In this document: positions 34,503-43,403 of the stretch, piece by piece
Layout of the letters: each line of letters starts with the position of its first letter
How positions within the stretch are numbered: position 1 is the first letter of the stretch
Assembly: GCA_044508835.1 (NCBI GenBank)
Contig: JBIQHD010000018.1
Location: 1-64,000 of the forward strand
Direction: 5' to 3'
DNA length: 64,000 nt
Source of the DNA: JAKFDI01 sp044508835
GTDB lineage: Bacteria; Pseudomonadota; Gammaproteobacteria; Burkholderiales; Burkholderiaceae_C
The notes under the pieces: model-generated
Told to the model about the DNA's origin: nothing
The model's input: the letters and a program-made list of their open reading frames with translations, nothing else
The model's database searches: none
Made by a program: the position numbers and the translations under genes

Positions 34503-36074
34503 TCAGGCGGCGAGTGCAAGCGCGCGGCGCCAGTCGTCGAGCAGCGGGTTCAGGTCGGCCGCGGTGGGCGCGCCGCCCTGCAGGTAGAAGTCGGGGCGCG
34601 CCAGCACCGCCGCGCAGCCCAGCTGGTCGAGCCAGGCGCCGTAGCCGCCGTCGACGTCGGCGATGCCGCCTTCGCCGATGTGCACCACCGCGGCGCCCAG
34701 CCGGTCGAGCGCGGCGCGGTTGGCCGCCGAGACCCCGGCCAGCGTCGCCGCGTCGCGTGCGAGCAGCACGAAGCGCACGCCCAGCAGGTCGTCGAAGCGG
34801 CCGCGGCGGCCGTCCACGGCCACCTGCGCCTGCAGGCCCAGCAGGCCGGCGCCAGGCGCGCCCTCGCGCCACAGGCCCGGCCCGAGGCGCGGCTGCGGCG
34901 GGGGCGGCGTCCGGTAGTCCGGCTGCGCACGCGCCGCCAGCATCTCGCGGTCGCGCTGCTCGGCGACCGCCGGATCGGTGATGCAGATGACCTTGCCGAG
35001 CTCGATGGAGAAGCCGATCAATTCCTGCACGTGGCCCGAACGCTCGGGGCCGTAGCTCTCGAGCACCTGCGGGCCGAGGCGGCCCTCGAGCACGGCGTCG
35101 AGCCGCCAGGCCAGCGCCATCGCGTCGCGCATGCCGCTGCACATGCCCTGGCCGGCGAAGGGCGGCATCAGGTGCGCGGCATCGCCGGCCAGCAGCACGC
35201 GCCCGCTGCGCCAGCTCTTCGCCCACTGGCCGCGGAAGGTGTAGACGGCGTGGCGCTCGAGCGCCGCGTTGCCGGGCGTGATGTCCCACGGCGCCAGCAG
35301 CTGCCAGGCGACCTCGGCACGGTTCATGTCGCGCGCCTGCTCGCCGGGCAGCAGCATGAACTCCCAGCGGCGGCGGCCGGGGCCGCCGGGCACCACCGTG
35401 GTCGGGCGCGCCGGGTCGCACAGCTGCCAGGTCTTGGGGTTCCACTCGCGTTCGACCTTGGGCAGCACGTCCACCACCAGCCAGTCGAAGGCGAAGCCGA
35501 GGTCGTGCATCTCGATGCCGAGCGTGCGGCGCACGAAGGAGTTGGCGCCGTCGGCGCCGATCACCCAGCGCGCCTGCACCGCGCCGCGCTCGCCGGTGGG
35601 CTGCCACTGTCCGTCGCAGACGTCGCCGCGCTCCATCTCGAGGTGCACGCCATCGGGGGCCTGCGTCATCGCCGTCGCGCTCCAGCCCTGGTGCACGGTG
35701 ACCGTCGGCTGCGCCTTCACGTGGCGGTCGAGCACGCGCTCCAGCTCGGGCTGCGAGAACATGTTCGAGACGGGCCAGCCGCCCGGCCCGATGCCGCGCC
35801 AGTCCAGCTCGAGCAGCATCTCGCGCCTGGCGTTGCGCCACTGGTAGGTGTCGATGGTCTCGGCGACGCGGTTCACGTCGCCGATGACGCCCGCGGCCTG
35901 CAGGATGCGCCCGATCTCGTGGTCGAAGTGCACGGCGCGCGGCAGAGGGTACAAATCGGGCCACCGGTCGATCACCGTGACGCTGTGCCCCATGCGCCCG
36001 AGCAGCAAGGCCAGCAGCTGCCCGGTCGGCCCGTATCCGACGATGGCCACATCGGCCACGACACTGGTGTTCAT
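34503..36074 (-). CDS. FAD-dependent aromatic hydroxylase (MhpA-like)
   Basis: 523 residues of the class A flavoprotein monooxygenase family. VAIVGYGPTGQLLALLLG is the FAD-binding Rossmann motif, ARWVIGADGANSFVRR the DG motif, and GRVLLAGDAAHLMPPFAGQG the GD motif. Closest by eye to 3-(3-hydroxyphenyl)propionate hydroxylase. It uses NAD(P)H and O2 to hydroxylate a phenolic ring, preparing it for the dioxygenase encoded 33 bp downstream. First gene of the operon, divergent from TetR. The residues after about 400 form the thioredoxin-like C-terminal domain usual for this branch. Confidence 0.92.
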   Translation of the reverse strand: MNTSVVADVAIVGYGPTGQLLALLLGRMGHSVTVIDRWPDLYPLPRAVHFDHEIGRILQAAGVIGDVNRVAETIDTYQWRNARREMLLELDWRGIGPGGWPVSNMFSQPELERVLDRHVKAQPTVTVHQGWSATAMTQAPDGVHLEMERGDVCDGQWQPTGERGAVQARWVIGADGANSFVRRTLGIEMHDLGFAFDWLVVDVLPKVEREWNPKTWQLCDPARPTTVVPGGPGRRRWEFMLLPGEQARDMNRAEVAWQLLAPWDITPGNAALERHAVYTFRGQWAKSWRSGRVLLAGDAAHLMPPFAGQGMCSGMRDAMALAWRLDAVLEGRLGPQVLESYGPERSGHVQELIGFSIELGKVICITDPAVAEQRDREMLAARAQPDYRTPPPPQPRLGPGLWREGAPGAGLLGLQAQVAVDGRRGRFDDLLGVRFVLLARDAATLAGVSAANRAALDRLGAAVVHIGEGGIADVDGGYGAWLDQLGCAAVLARPDFYLQGGAPTAADLNPLLDDWRRALALAA

Positions 36075-36156
36075 TCGCTTCTCCAGGGAGGGCCGAGATG
36101 CGCTGACTCGATCTCGGATTTCGCTCGTTGTGTCTTGTCAAAGTTTGTTCATATTG

Positions 36157-36177
36157 GACATAAGTGTCAACATGACA
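36157..36177. promoter_or_regulatory. TetR operator candidate between hydroxylase and TetR genes
   Basis: Overlapping inverted repeats GACATAAGTGTC (36157-36168; 4-4-4) and TGTCAACATGACA (36165-36177; 5-3-5 perfect) lie in the AT-richer centre of the 135-bp divergent region. Position and symmetry suggest binding of the adjacent TetR protein. Confidence 0.55.
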
Positions 36178-36209
36178 TTTGCGTTCAATACGTAGTGTTT
36201 ACCCTCGCC

Positions 36210-36953
36210 ATGCCCAGCACCCGTACCAAAACCGCCCTCCCCACCCGCTCGCGCGCCAAGGCCGCGGCCACCGAAGACCACCGCGTGCGCACCGGCGCCA
36301 TGCGTCGCGAACAGACGCGCCGCAAGCTGCTGGCCGCCGCCATGGAGGTGTTTGCCGAGAAGGGCCCGGACGCGCCGCTGATCGAGGACTTCATCGCCGC
36401 CGCGGGCGTGGCGCGCGGCACCTTCTACAACTACTTCAGCACCACCCAGGAACTGCTCGACGCCGTCACGGCGGAGCTGAGCGACGCGGTGCTCGCCTGC
36501 ATCGACCGGGTGGTGCTGCGCATCCCCGACCCGCTGCAGCGCATGGCCTGCGGCTGCCTGCTGTACATGTACTTCGGCGTCGGCGTGCCGAACTGGGGCG
36601 TGTTCATGCAGCGCACCGGCTTTCGCAGCGAAGCCACCGGCAAGCTCGTCGACGTGTACCTGCCGCGCGACCTCGAACTGGCTCGCGCGGAGGGAAAGGT
36701 GAACTACCCGAGCGTCCGTGCGGCGCGCGACCTGATGATCGCGTGCGTGAGCCAGGGCATCCAGAGCGTGCATGCCGGCGAGGCGCCGCGCGAGCACATG
36801 CGAGACCTGCTGGCGCTGGCGCTGCGCGGCATCGGGGTGCCGCCGGCCCACGCGGACGGGCTCAGCCAGCAGCCGTTGCCCGAGGTCACGCTGCCCGAGG
36901 GGCTCAACTACGAGCCGTCGCGCCCAGGCATCACGCCGACGGCATCCGGCTGA
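36210..36953 (+). CDS. TetR-family regulator
   Basis: 247 residues from MPSTRTK at 36210. A Lys/Arg-rich N-terminal extension of about 30 residues precedes the TetR DNA-binding domain (RRKLLAAAMEVFAEKGPDAP, LIEDFIAAAGVARGTFYNYF). The C-terminal ligand domain is unassigned. Divergent from the catabolic operon, so probably its repressor, released by the substrate or an intermediate. Intact. Confidence 0.92.
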   Translation: MPSTRTKTALPTRSRAKAAATEDHRVRTGAMRREQTRRKLLAAAMEVFAEKGPDAPLIEDFIAAAGVARGTFYNYFSTTQELLDAVTAELSDAVLACIDRVVLRIPDPLQRMACGCLLYMYFGVGVPNWGVFMQRTGFRSEATGKLVDVYLPRDLELARAEGKVNYPSVRAARDLMIACVSQGIQSVHAGEAPREHMRDLLALALRGIGVPPAHADGLSQQPLPEVTLPEGLNYEPSRPGITPTASG

Positions 36954-37095
36954 GCGGGCGGGCGGCCAGGCCCCTGAATCCGATGGCCGGCAGTGATCAT
37001 GCGAACGGATGCGCAGGCCTTGCCGGCAAGCTCGCCCGCATTGGCCGAGCCCGCGGCTTGATGCAGGCGCAGGCCGGCGCTGCGACACTTGCCCG

Positions 37096-37674
37096 ATGAG
37101 CACAAAGTACCAGCGCGCGCAGCCCAAGTGCGTCTATCAACTGCGCATCGAGCTGCAGCACATCGAGCCGCTGATCTGGCGGCGCATCCTCGTACCCGAC
37201 ACGGTCAAGCTGGCCAAGCTCGATCGCATCGTGCAGGCCGCCATGGGCTGGACCAACAGCCATCTGCACGAGTGGTTGATCGATCAACGACGGTACGGCA
37301 TCCCGGACGACGATTGGGACGGCGATGACTTGCTTGACGAGCGCAAGTTCACCGTCGGCGCCGTGCTGGGCGAGAAGGTTCAGAGCTTCGCCTACAGCTA
37401 CGACTTCGGGGACGGCTGGGAGCACCGCATCGCGGTCGAGGAACGCCAGCCGGTGCGCGAGGGTCGCAACGACTGGCAGATGTGCCTTGCCGGCGAGAAC
37501 GCCTGCCCGCCCGAGGATGTCGGCGGTCCGCCGGGCTACATGGACTTCGTGGAAGCGATGCTCAACCCGCAGCATGAGCAGCACGCCGACTACTGGCGCT
37601 GGTGGGGCGGGCCCTTCGACCCGCGAGGCTTCAGCATCAATGCCGCCAACATGGCGATCCGCAAGCTGCGCTGA
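37096..37674 (+). CDS. Plasmid pRiA4b ORF-3 family protein
   Basis: 192 residues. The family signature is visible throughout: VYQLRIELQHIEPLIWRRIL, LDRIVQAAMGWTNSHLHEW, and YDFGDGWEHRIAVEE. These proteins are widespread on plasmids and mobile regions and are related in name to IS1096 TnpR; no biochemical function is established. It opens the accessory region that ends at tRNA-Ser. No operon partner. Confidence 0.9.
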   Translation: MSTKYQRAQPKCVYQLRIELQHIEPLIWRRILVPDTVKLAKLDRIVQAAMGWTNSHLHEWLIDQRRYGIPDDDWDGDDLLDERKFTVGAVLGEKVQSFAYSYDFGDGWEHRIAVEERQPVREGRNDWQMCLAGENACPPEDVGGPPGYMDFVEAMLNPQHEQHADYWRWWGGPFDPRGFSINAANMAIRKLR

Positions 37675-37939
37675 CCTCGGACGCAGCGTCAAGACGGGTT
37701 CGACGAACGCTTACCCATGGATGCGCTCACGTCGCGCCCCTCGCGGACGCATGGGTTGAAACAAGCCCACCCAGCAATCGCTGCGAGCGGTTGAAGGCTG
37801 AAGACAGGTCGCCGCGGAGGCCCCCTGCCGAATCAGGTGTGAACTCGGACCGACGGGAAGGCGGCCCTTGACGCTGGGAGATCCGTGATCTGAAACGCAT
37901 CTGGACGGTACGCGCTCGCCGGCGCGGCGACCGAACAGT

Positions 37940-38038
37940 CTATGTGCGCAATCGAAAGCGCGGGATCGTCACCTCGTGCGTGACGTCATCGAACACGACC
38001 TCGAGCGCGTCACCCACTTTCACGCGTTCGTTCGCGCT
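37940..38038 (-). pseudogene. C-terminal fragment of a DUF35 OB-fold protein
   Basis: The minus strand reads ERVKVGDALEVVFDDVTHEV followed by TIPRFRLRT and a stop at 37940-37942. This matches the C-terminus of DUF35 zinc-ribbon/OB-fold proteins that partner thiolase-like enzymes. The zinc-ribbon N-terminal part is missing. Its 5' edge meets the 5' edge of the enol-lactonase fragment on the other strand. Positions 37675-37939 show nothing else I recognise. Confidence 0.65.
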
Positions 38039-38039
38039 C

Positions 38040-38282
38040 AGGCATCCGGGCCAGCTGGCGAGCCTGGCGCTTTGCGACACCACCAGCCGCTACCCGCCAG
38101 GCATCGTGCCCGAGCGCGAGCGCCGCATGGCGCTTGCGCGCAGCGCGGGGATGGAGGCGCTGGTGGAGCCGACCCTGGGCCGCTGGGTGACGGAGCGCTT
38201 CGTGGACACGGAGCCCGATGCGGTCCGCAAGCTCGCCGACATGGTGCGCCGCACGTCCGTTGACGGGTACGCGGGCAGTGCA
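38040..38282 (+). pseudogene. 3-oxoadipate enol-lactonase-like fragment
   Basis: About 80 codons read RHPGQLASLALCDTTSRYPP and then GMEALVEPTLGRWVTERFVD, the mid-section of PcaD-like alpha/beta hydrolases just after the nucleophile elbow. Both the N-terminal half with the nucleophile and the C-terminal His part are absent. Not functional. Probably left by a deletion that also truncated the DUF35 gene. Confidence 0.7.
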
Positions 38283-38654
38283 ACGATCGTCTGCTCAAGT
38301 AAGCGGAAGGCCAACCTAGGGAGAGAACCCCACCCCAAGCGATCATCCGCAACGAATTTGGTTCAACGGGACACGCGGCTAGGCTTGCCGCTTCACCGCT
38401 TCCGTTCAGAAGCAACACCACCGAAGCGGCCAAGGCGCAGAAAGCAATCAGTTCGGAAACTTCCGCAGGGACGAAGTGCTGGCGATGCCCTGGAAGGCGT
38501 GCTCCGGAAGATCCGGCGGGCAGGCCACCTACCAAGCTTCGCACCGCCCCACCCCACCTGCTTCATATGCACCGGCTGGGATATCCAGTCGATGGTCGCC
38601 GCCAACGGCACTTAGTCGCGTACATTTGCTGCAGTGCAGCATTTCGGAGTAGTG
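38283..38654. other. Gap of about 370 bp without an assignable gene
   Basis: Lower GC than the surrounding genes and no reading frame I recognise on either strand. It joins the enol-lactonase fragment to the esterase gene and probably contains its promoter. Composition suggests foreign or decaying DNA. Confidence 0.5.
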
Positions 38655-39698
38655 ATGTCCATCGCGAAAACCATCCATCGAGCCTTGTCCAATGCGGGAC
38701 TGTCCGAGGGCAGTCCACGCAATGATCAGGTTCATCAGATCATCCACCGAGCGCTGGTCGCGGCCGGTCTCGTTGAACGCGAACGCCCGCCGGAGCCGTC
38801 TGCGGGCGAAACGGCCAGGGAACCCGAGATCACGCCATACGCCGGGGGCAGTTTCGTACCGTGGCACCACGTCTCGTCAGCGGGCTCATTGACCTACAAG
38901 CTCTATGTGCCCACACGCCATGACGGCGCCGACATGCCTCTGCTCGTCATGCTGCATGGCTGCAAGCAAGATCCCGACGATTTCGCCGCCGGCACGCGAA
39001 TGAATGAACTCGCCGAGCAGCACGGATTTCTGGTGGCCTACCCGCAGCAGACATCGCGGGCCAATGGATCGAACTGCTGGAACTGGTTCGAACCCGCCCA
39101 CCAGGGCCGCGGCCAGGGTGAGCCCGCCCTGCTGGCCGGCATGGTGGCCGACATCCGGCAGCAGCACCGCGTTCCGCCCGAGAAGGTGTTCGTCGCGGGC
39201 CTGTCGGCAGGTGCTGCCATGGCCATCGTGCTGGGCCAGGCGTATCCGGACGTCTTTGCCGCAGTTGCGGCGCATTCCGGACTGCCACTCGGGGTTGCCT
39301 GCGACGTCGCATCTGCCTTCACGGCGATGAGATCGGCACACGCGGCTCGGACCTCCTCGAAGCAGGCCGGCGCCGCCGTGCCCACCATCGTCTTCCATGG
39401 CACTACCGACAAGACGGTCACACCCGCCAATGGCGATGCCATCGTCCGTGATGCGCTGGCCGCGCATGAACGTGGGCGCTCGAAGCTGACAAGAACTGCG
39501 GCACAGCGGTCGGCCCGGGGACGTAAGCGCAGCGCGGTGACACAGTACATCGACGAGCAAGGCAGTGTGAGGATCGAGCAATGGGCGATCGAGAGTGGGG
39601 GCCACGCCTGGGCAGGAGGCAGCACACGCGGCTCGTTCACTGACGCGACGGGGCCCGATGCGTCGTCCGAAATCGTGCGCTTCTTTCTGCAGCGCTAG
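38655..39698 (+). CDS. PHB depolymerase-family esterase
   Basis: 347 residues, alpha/beta hydrolase of the LpqC/PhaC-depolymerase-like esterase family. LLVMLHGCKQDPDDFAAGTR gives the oxyanion hole, VAGLSAGAAMAIVLG the nucleophile (Ser184), and ESGGHAWAGG the catalytic His. No signal peptide is evident, so it may be intracellular, or an N-terminal region of about 60 residues has another role. Members hydrolyse polyhydroxybutyrate, feruloyl or acetyl esters; substrate open. The ATG at 38655 is preferred over a GTG at 38634. Confidence 0.88.
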   Translation: MSIAKTIHRALSNAGLSEGSPRNDQVHQIIHRALVAAGLVERERPPEPSAGETAREPEITPYAGGSFVPWHHVSSAGSLTYKLYVPTRHDGADMPLLVMLHGCKQDPDDFAAGTRMNELAEQHGFLVAYPQQTSRANGSNCWNWFEPAHQGRGQGEPALLAGMVADIRQQHRVPPEKVFVAGLSAGAAMAIVLGQAYPDVFAAVAAHSGLPLGVACDVASAFTAMRSAHAARTSSKQAGAAVPTIVFHGTTDKTVTPANGDAIVRDALAAHERGRSKLTRTAAQRSARGRKRSAVTQYIDEQGSVRIEQWAIESGGHAWAGGSTRGSFTDATGPDASSEIVRFFLQR

Positions 39699-39969
39699 CG
39701 AATTCCTGCAAGCGCCTTTCCGAAGAACAACCATCCGACGAGGTAAGGCGCGCGTTGCCGTGCGGGCAGCAATGGCCTTGATAACGATCGGCGACTGAAG
39801 GAGGTCTACCATGCATGCGTGGACGTCTTCAAGACCGTCTGTTCGCAGGTACTCTGTGCTGCGTCGTCAGTCAACCTGGCGTTGCCGGCCGATTCCCCCC
39901 GTTCCGATCTCTTGGCGCTTCTGCACCGCGCAGGCGCCCGCCTTCGCGTCATTCAAGAAGGGATCGATC

Positions 39970-40227
39970 ATGAGCAATCCGGCCGCCACCATGAAGTGGT
40001 TCAAAGAGGGTCCTGCCAACGGACCGCCGAGGCGCCGCGACATGCTGCGCGACGCGCTGCCCGCCAGTCTGGGGCGATTGAGACGGCGTCGGGCTGCAGA
40101 CATTCCTGCCGGCTTCATCGAAGACTACGTCGCACTGAACTGGCTTCGCTGGAACGCAGGCGCCTTGCAGTTGACCGACGAAGGGGAACGTGTGTGTGAT
40201 GAGGTTGTCGCCGCGGCGTGCCCATGA
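39970..40227 (+). CDS. Small hypothetical protein
   Basis: 85 residues from MSNPAATMKWF, with an AAGAAGGGA site upstream. The C-terminal half (DYVALNWLRWNAGALQLTDE) looks folded and resembles short winged-helix-like conserved hypotheticals; the N-terminus is basic. A much stronger AAGGAGGT site at 39798-39805 precedes an in-frame ATG at 39811, but the resulting 53-residue extension is Arg-rich and unlike a protein. A different frame there (GTG 39819) looks more protein-like, so a broken upstream gene may exist. Function unknown. Confidence 0.55.
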   Translation: MSNPAATMKWFKEGPANGPPRRRDMLRDALPASLGRLRRRRAADIPAGFIEDYVALNWLRWNAGALQLTDEGERVCDEVVAAACP

Positions 40228-40348
40228 AAGGTATGCCGCTTCAGGACCACGCCACTTGGCCCGCCGATGGGCCTTCACATCCGTCTTGTATGTTTGGCTG
40301 ACGACTGCGTGACGGCAGCCCGCCAGTCATGGATCGGGGAGATGTTCA

Positions 40349-41272
40349 ATGGATCCGGCATCGCATCGTTCCAGCAGCAGTGATCCGGCGCAGCCGGTTG
40401 AAGCGATCCGCCTGGCGCTGACGGTCGAACTGACCTACGACATCGATGCCTACGGCGCGGACTTCGTATTCAATGTCCATGCCGCCCACACGCCGTGCCA
40501 GCGGGTCGTGAGCGAAACACTGCGCCTGAGCCAGCAGGTCGAGTCCCTGATGCAGACAGCCGCCGGCAGCGGCAACCGCTATCTGCGGGTGCACGCCGGG
40601 CCGGGTGAACTGCGCCTGGACTACGCCGCCACCGTCGATCTGGTCCATCACCGTAAACTCCCCGAGCGGATCCGGGAGGTGCCGGTGCGCGAGCTTCCCC
40701 TGGAGGCGCTGGGCTACATCTACCCGAGCCGCTACTGTCAATCGGACCGGCTCGGCAGGCTGGCCATTCGCGAATTCGGGACCCTTCGCCAAGGCTACTC
40801 GCGCGTGCAGGCCATCTGCGACTGGGTCCATGCGAGGGTGGGCTTCGCATCCAATACGTCGAACGCCAACACGTCGGCGGTGGATACGCTGGTCGACCAA
40901 GCGGGGGTGTGCCGCGATTTCGCTCACCTCATGATCGCGCTGTGCCGTGCACTGAGCATTCCGGCGCGCTTCGCGACCGGCATCGACTACGGAGCCGACC
41001 CGGCACTGGGCCCGCAGGACTTCCATGCCTACGTCGAAGTGTTCCTCGGCGACCGCTGGTACATGTTCGATCCCTCCGGCACGGCCATTCCGATGGGCTT
41101 CGTCCGCATGGGCACGGGCCGGGATGCGGCCGATGTGGCCTTCGCCACGATCTTCGGCAGCGTCCTGACCTCTGCACCCCGGATATCGATCTCCGCCGTC
41201 TCCGGTGCTGACGGACGGCTCAGCGTGCCGCACCACTGCAGTGATGCCCTGTCAACGGATGCAGCGGCTTGA
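40349..41272 (+). CDS. Transglutaminase-like cysteine protease-fold protein
   Basis: 307 residues. An N-terminal bacterial transglutaminase-like beta domain (about 20-110) is followed by the transglutaminase core with Cys188 (QAGVCRDFAHLMIALCRAL), His226 (PQDFHAYVEVFLGDRWYMFD) and Asp241, a complete catalytic triad. These proteins are peptidases or amidases of unclear target and often accompany circularly permuted ATP-grasp/Alpha-E genes, which are not here. No signal peptide. The start at 40349 lies just after a weak purine-rich site. Confidence 0.9.
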   Translation: MDPASHRSSSSDPAQPVEAIRLALTVELTYDIDAYGADFVFNVHAAHTPCQRVVSETLRLSQQVESLMQTAAGSGNRYLRVHAGPGELRLDYAATVDLVHHRKLPERIREVPVRELPLEALGYIYPSRYCQSDRLGRLAIREFGTLRQGYSRVQAICDWVHARVGFASNTSNANTSAVDTLVDQAGVCRDFAHLMIALCRALSIPARFATGIDYGADPALGPQDFHAYVEVFLGDRWYMFDPSGTAIPMGFVRMGTGRDAADVAFATIFGSVLTSAPRISISAVSGADGRLSVPHHCSDALSTDAAA

Positions 41273-41496
41273 CGGCTTGACGGCATGGCGGCGGCTGCCG
41301 AGCAACGGCTTCACCGCATCCGCAGAGTGAATCTCGGCCGCGACCGGCGGATGGCCGCTTCCACATAGCGGCTCACCACCGCCCCCATCGGCGGCTCCGG
41401 GGCAGGGAGCCCCGGGCGCATGGTTCGCATGCGCCGTGCGCAGGCGAGTACCATGGGCCGTTTCGCATCCGCGGCGAGAGGCAACCTGGAATCACG

Positions 41497-41919
41497 ATGC
41501 CCACCGAGACGCAACGGATCAACGCTGCTCTGACGCGTCTTGCCGCGCAAGGGAAGACTGCCATGCAGATCGCCGACGGTGCCATGCAGACGTGGCACCG
41601 GATCCATGCGGCCTTGTCGCCCGTCATCGGTCCGCGCGGCGTGCAGGCGCTCTACCGGCGCACGCTCCACCTGACGCGCGGAAGCTTTCCGTGGATCGGC
41701 GCCGGGCTCGAGGCATCCGAGCCCGGTGACTACGCCGACCTGCGCGATGCACTGGCACGGCAGGCGAGCGACGTCGCGTCAGCCGCACACGGCGCCCTGC
41801 TCCAGCACTTCGTCGATCTCCTGACGAGCCTGATCGGCGGAGCGCTCACCGAGCGGTTGCTGCGCTCGGTGTGGGACCCACTTCCAAGCGGCGATGCCGC
41901 GCAGGACACCACGCCATGA
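41497..41919 (+). CDS. Unknown small protein, first gene of the KaiC-like unit
   Basis: 140 residues, largely helical, with a hydrophobic segment near the C-terminus (LLQHFVDLLTSLIGGALTER) that is probably amphipathic rather than membrane-spanning. I do not recognise a family. Its stop overlaps the KaiC-like start by 4 bp (ATGA), so it is translationally coupled and probably works with it. Positions 41273-41496 hold no other gene and presumably contain the promoter. Confidence 0.75.
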   Translation: MPTETQRINAALTRLAAQGKTAMQIADGAMQTWHRIHAALSPVIGPRGVQALYRRTLHLTRGSFPWIGAGLEASEPGDYADLRDALARQASDVASAAHGALLQHFVDLLTSLIGGALTERLLRSVWDPLPSGDAAQDTTP

Positions 41920-43403
41920 ACACGGGTAAAGCAAGAATCAATCGCCTGCCGACCGGCGTGCCGGGACTCGACGAGGTGCTGGGCGGCGGGCTGCCCGAGT
42001 TCTCGTTCAACATCATCGCAGGGCCGCCGGGCTGCGGCAAGACGACGCTCGCGCATCAACTGATGTTCGCGCTGGCCAGGCCGGAGCGGCCTGCGCTGTA
42101 TTTCACGGTGCTCGGCGAGCCGCCGCTCAAGATGCTGCGCTATCAGCAGCAGTTCGAGTTCTTCGACGACGCGCAGGTCAACCGGGCCATCCGCTTCGTC
42201 AACCTGGCCGACGACACGGCGGCCGGCGACCTCGACAAGGTGCTGGCGCGCATCGTCGCCGAGGTCGAGGCGCACGGTCCCGGCCTCGTCTTCGTGGACT
42301 CGTTCCGCTCGGTGCTGCTGGCCAGCCAGGCCGAGGGCCAGTCGTTCCTCACGCTGCAGCAGTTCGTGCAACAGCTCGGCATGCTGATGACGAGCTGGCA
42401 GGCCACCACCTTTCTCATCGGCGAGTACTTCGCCGAGGCCGAGCCGAGCCCGGTGTTCACCGTGGCCGACGGACTGATCTGGCTGCGCCAGAGCGTGGAG
42501 CGCAACTCCATGGTGCGCAAGATGGAGATCATGAAGATGCGCGGCCAGGCCACGCTGCCGGGGCTGCACAGCTTTCGCCTCGGCGCCGACGGCGTCACCG
42601 TCATCCCGCCTGCGCGGCTGGCCGTCGGCAACACGGCGGTGTCGCCGTGGCCGATCGACGTGCGCCTGGGCATGGGCATCGCGGCGCTCGACGAGATGCT
42701 GGGCGGCGGCCTGCCGCGCGGCTATTCGCTGCTGATCGCAGGCCCTTCGGGGTCGGGCAAGAGCATTCTGGCGGCGGCCTTCCTGGTCGAGGGCGCGCGC
42801 GCCGGCGAGACGGGCGTGATCGCCGCCTTCGAGCAGCGCGCCAGCCGCTCGCGCGGGCCGGCCATGGCGCAGCTCATCGCCGATGGCCGCATCGGCGTGG
42901 TCGATACCCAGTCCTCGGAGCTCTCGGTCGACGAGATCTCGGCGCTGATTATTGCCGAGGTGCGCCGGCTCAAGGCCACGCGCGTCGTGCTCGATTCGCT
43001 GTCGGGCTTCGAGCTCACCCTCGCGCCCACTTTCCGGCAGGATTTCCGCGAAGCGATGGCGCGCATGGTGTCGGCGCTGTCAGGAACAGGCGTCACGGTG
43101 GTGATGACCTCCGAGCTGGAAGACCGCTACGACGATCTGCGCTTCAGCCCGTACGGCACGGCCTTCATGACCGACGCCATCATCGTGCAGCGCTACATCG
43201 AGGTCGACAGCCGCCTGCAGCGCATGATGGCGGTGGTGAAGGTGCGCGCCAGTGCGCACTCCAACGAACTGCGCCTGTTCACCATCGACGGCGAGGGCAT
43301 CCGGATCGGCCGCACGCTGCCCAACCACGAGGGCCTGCTCGGCGGGCGGCCGACACGCCGCGATGCGACGCGGGACACGACCCACGGTGCGGACGATGGC
43401 TGA
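41916..43403 (+). CDS. KaiC-like double RecA-domain ATPase
   Basis: 495 residues with two KaiC-type domains. Walker A motifs are at 36-44 (GPPGCGKTT) and 276-284 (GPSGSGKSI); KMRG and KVRA motifs end each domain (207-210, 442-445), and MTDAIIVQRYIEV is the KaiC C-terminal strand. The catalytic Glu pair of KaiC (FEE) appears as GEP (67-69) and FEQ (305-307). The positions of the phosphosites Ser431/Thr432 appear to be Ala416/Phe417, so it probably does not autophosphorylate like the clock protein. It overlaps the next gene by 8 bp. Probably a signalling ATPase, not a circadian clock; no KaiA or KaiB seen. Confidence 0.9.
   Translation: MNTGKARINRLPTGVPGLDEVLGGGLPEFSFNIIAGPPGCGKTTLAHQLMFALARPERPALYFTVLGEPPLKMLRYQQQFEFFDDAQVNRAIRFVNLADDTAAGDLDKVLARIVAEVEAHGPGLVFVDSFRSVLLASQAEGQSFLTLQQFVQQLGMLMTSWQATTFLIGEYFAEAEPSPVFTVADGLIWLRQSVERNSMVRKMEIMKMRGQATLPGLHSFRLGADGVTVIPPARLAVGNTAVSPWPIDVRLGMGIAALDEMLGGGLPRGYSLLIAGPSGSGKSILAAAFLVEGARAGETGVIAAFEQRASRSRGPAMAQLIADGRIGVVDTQSSELSVDEISALIIAEVRRLKATRVVLDSLSGFELTLAPTFRQDFREAMARMVSALSGTGVTVVMTSELEDRYDDLRFSPYGTAFMTDAIIVQRYIEVDSRLQRMMAVVKVRASAHSNELRLFTIDGEGIRIGRTLPNHEGLLGGRPTRRDATRDTTHGADDG

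Noticed and set aside
41916..43403. Circadian clock operon
   Set aside because: No kaiA or kaiB is present and the phosphorylation residues appear absent; a clock function is not supported.
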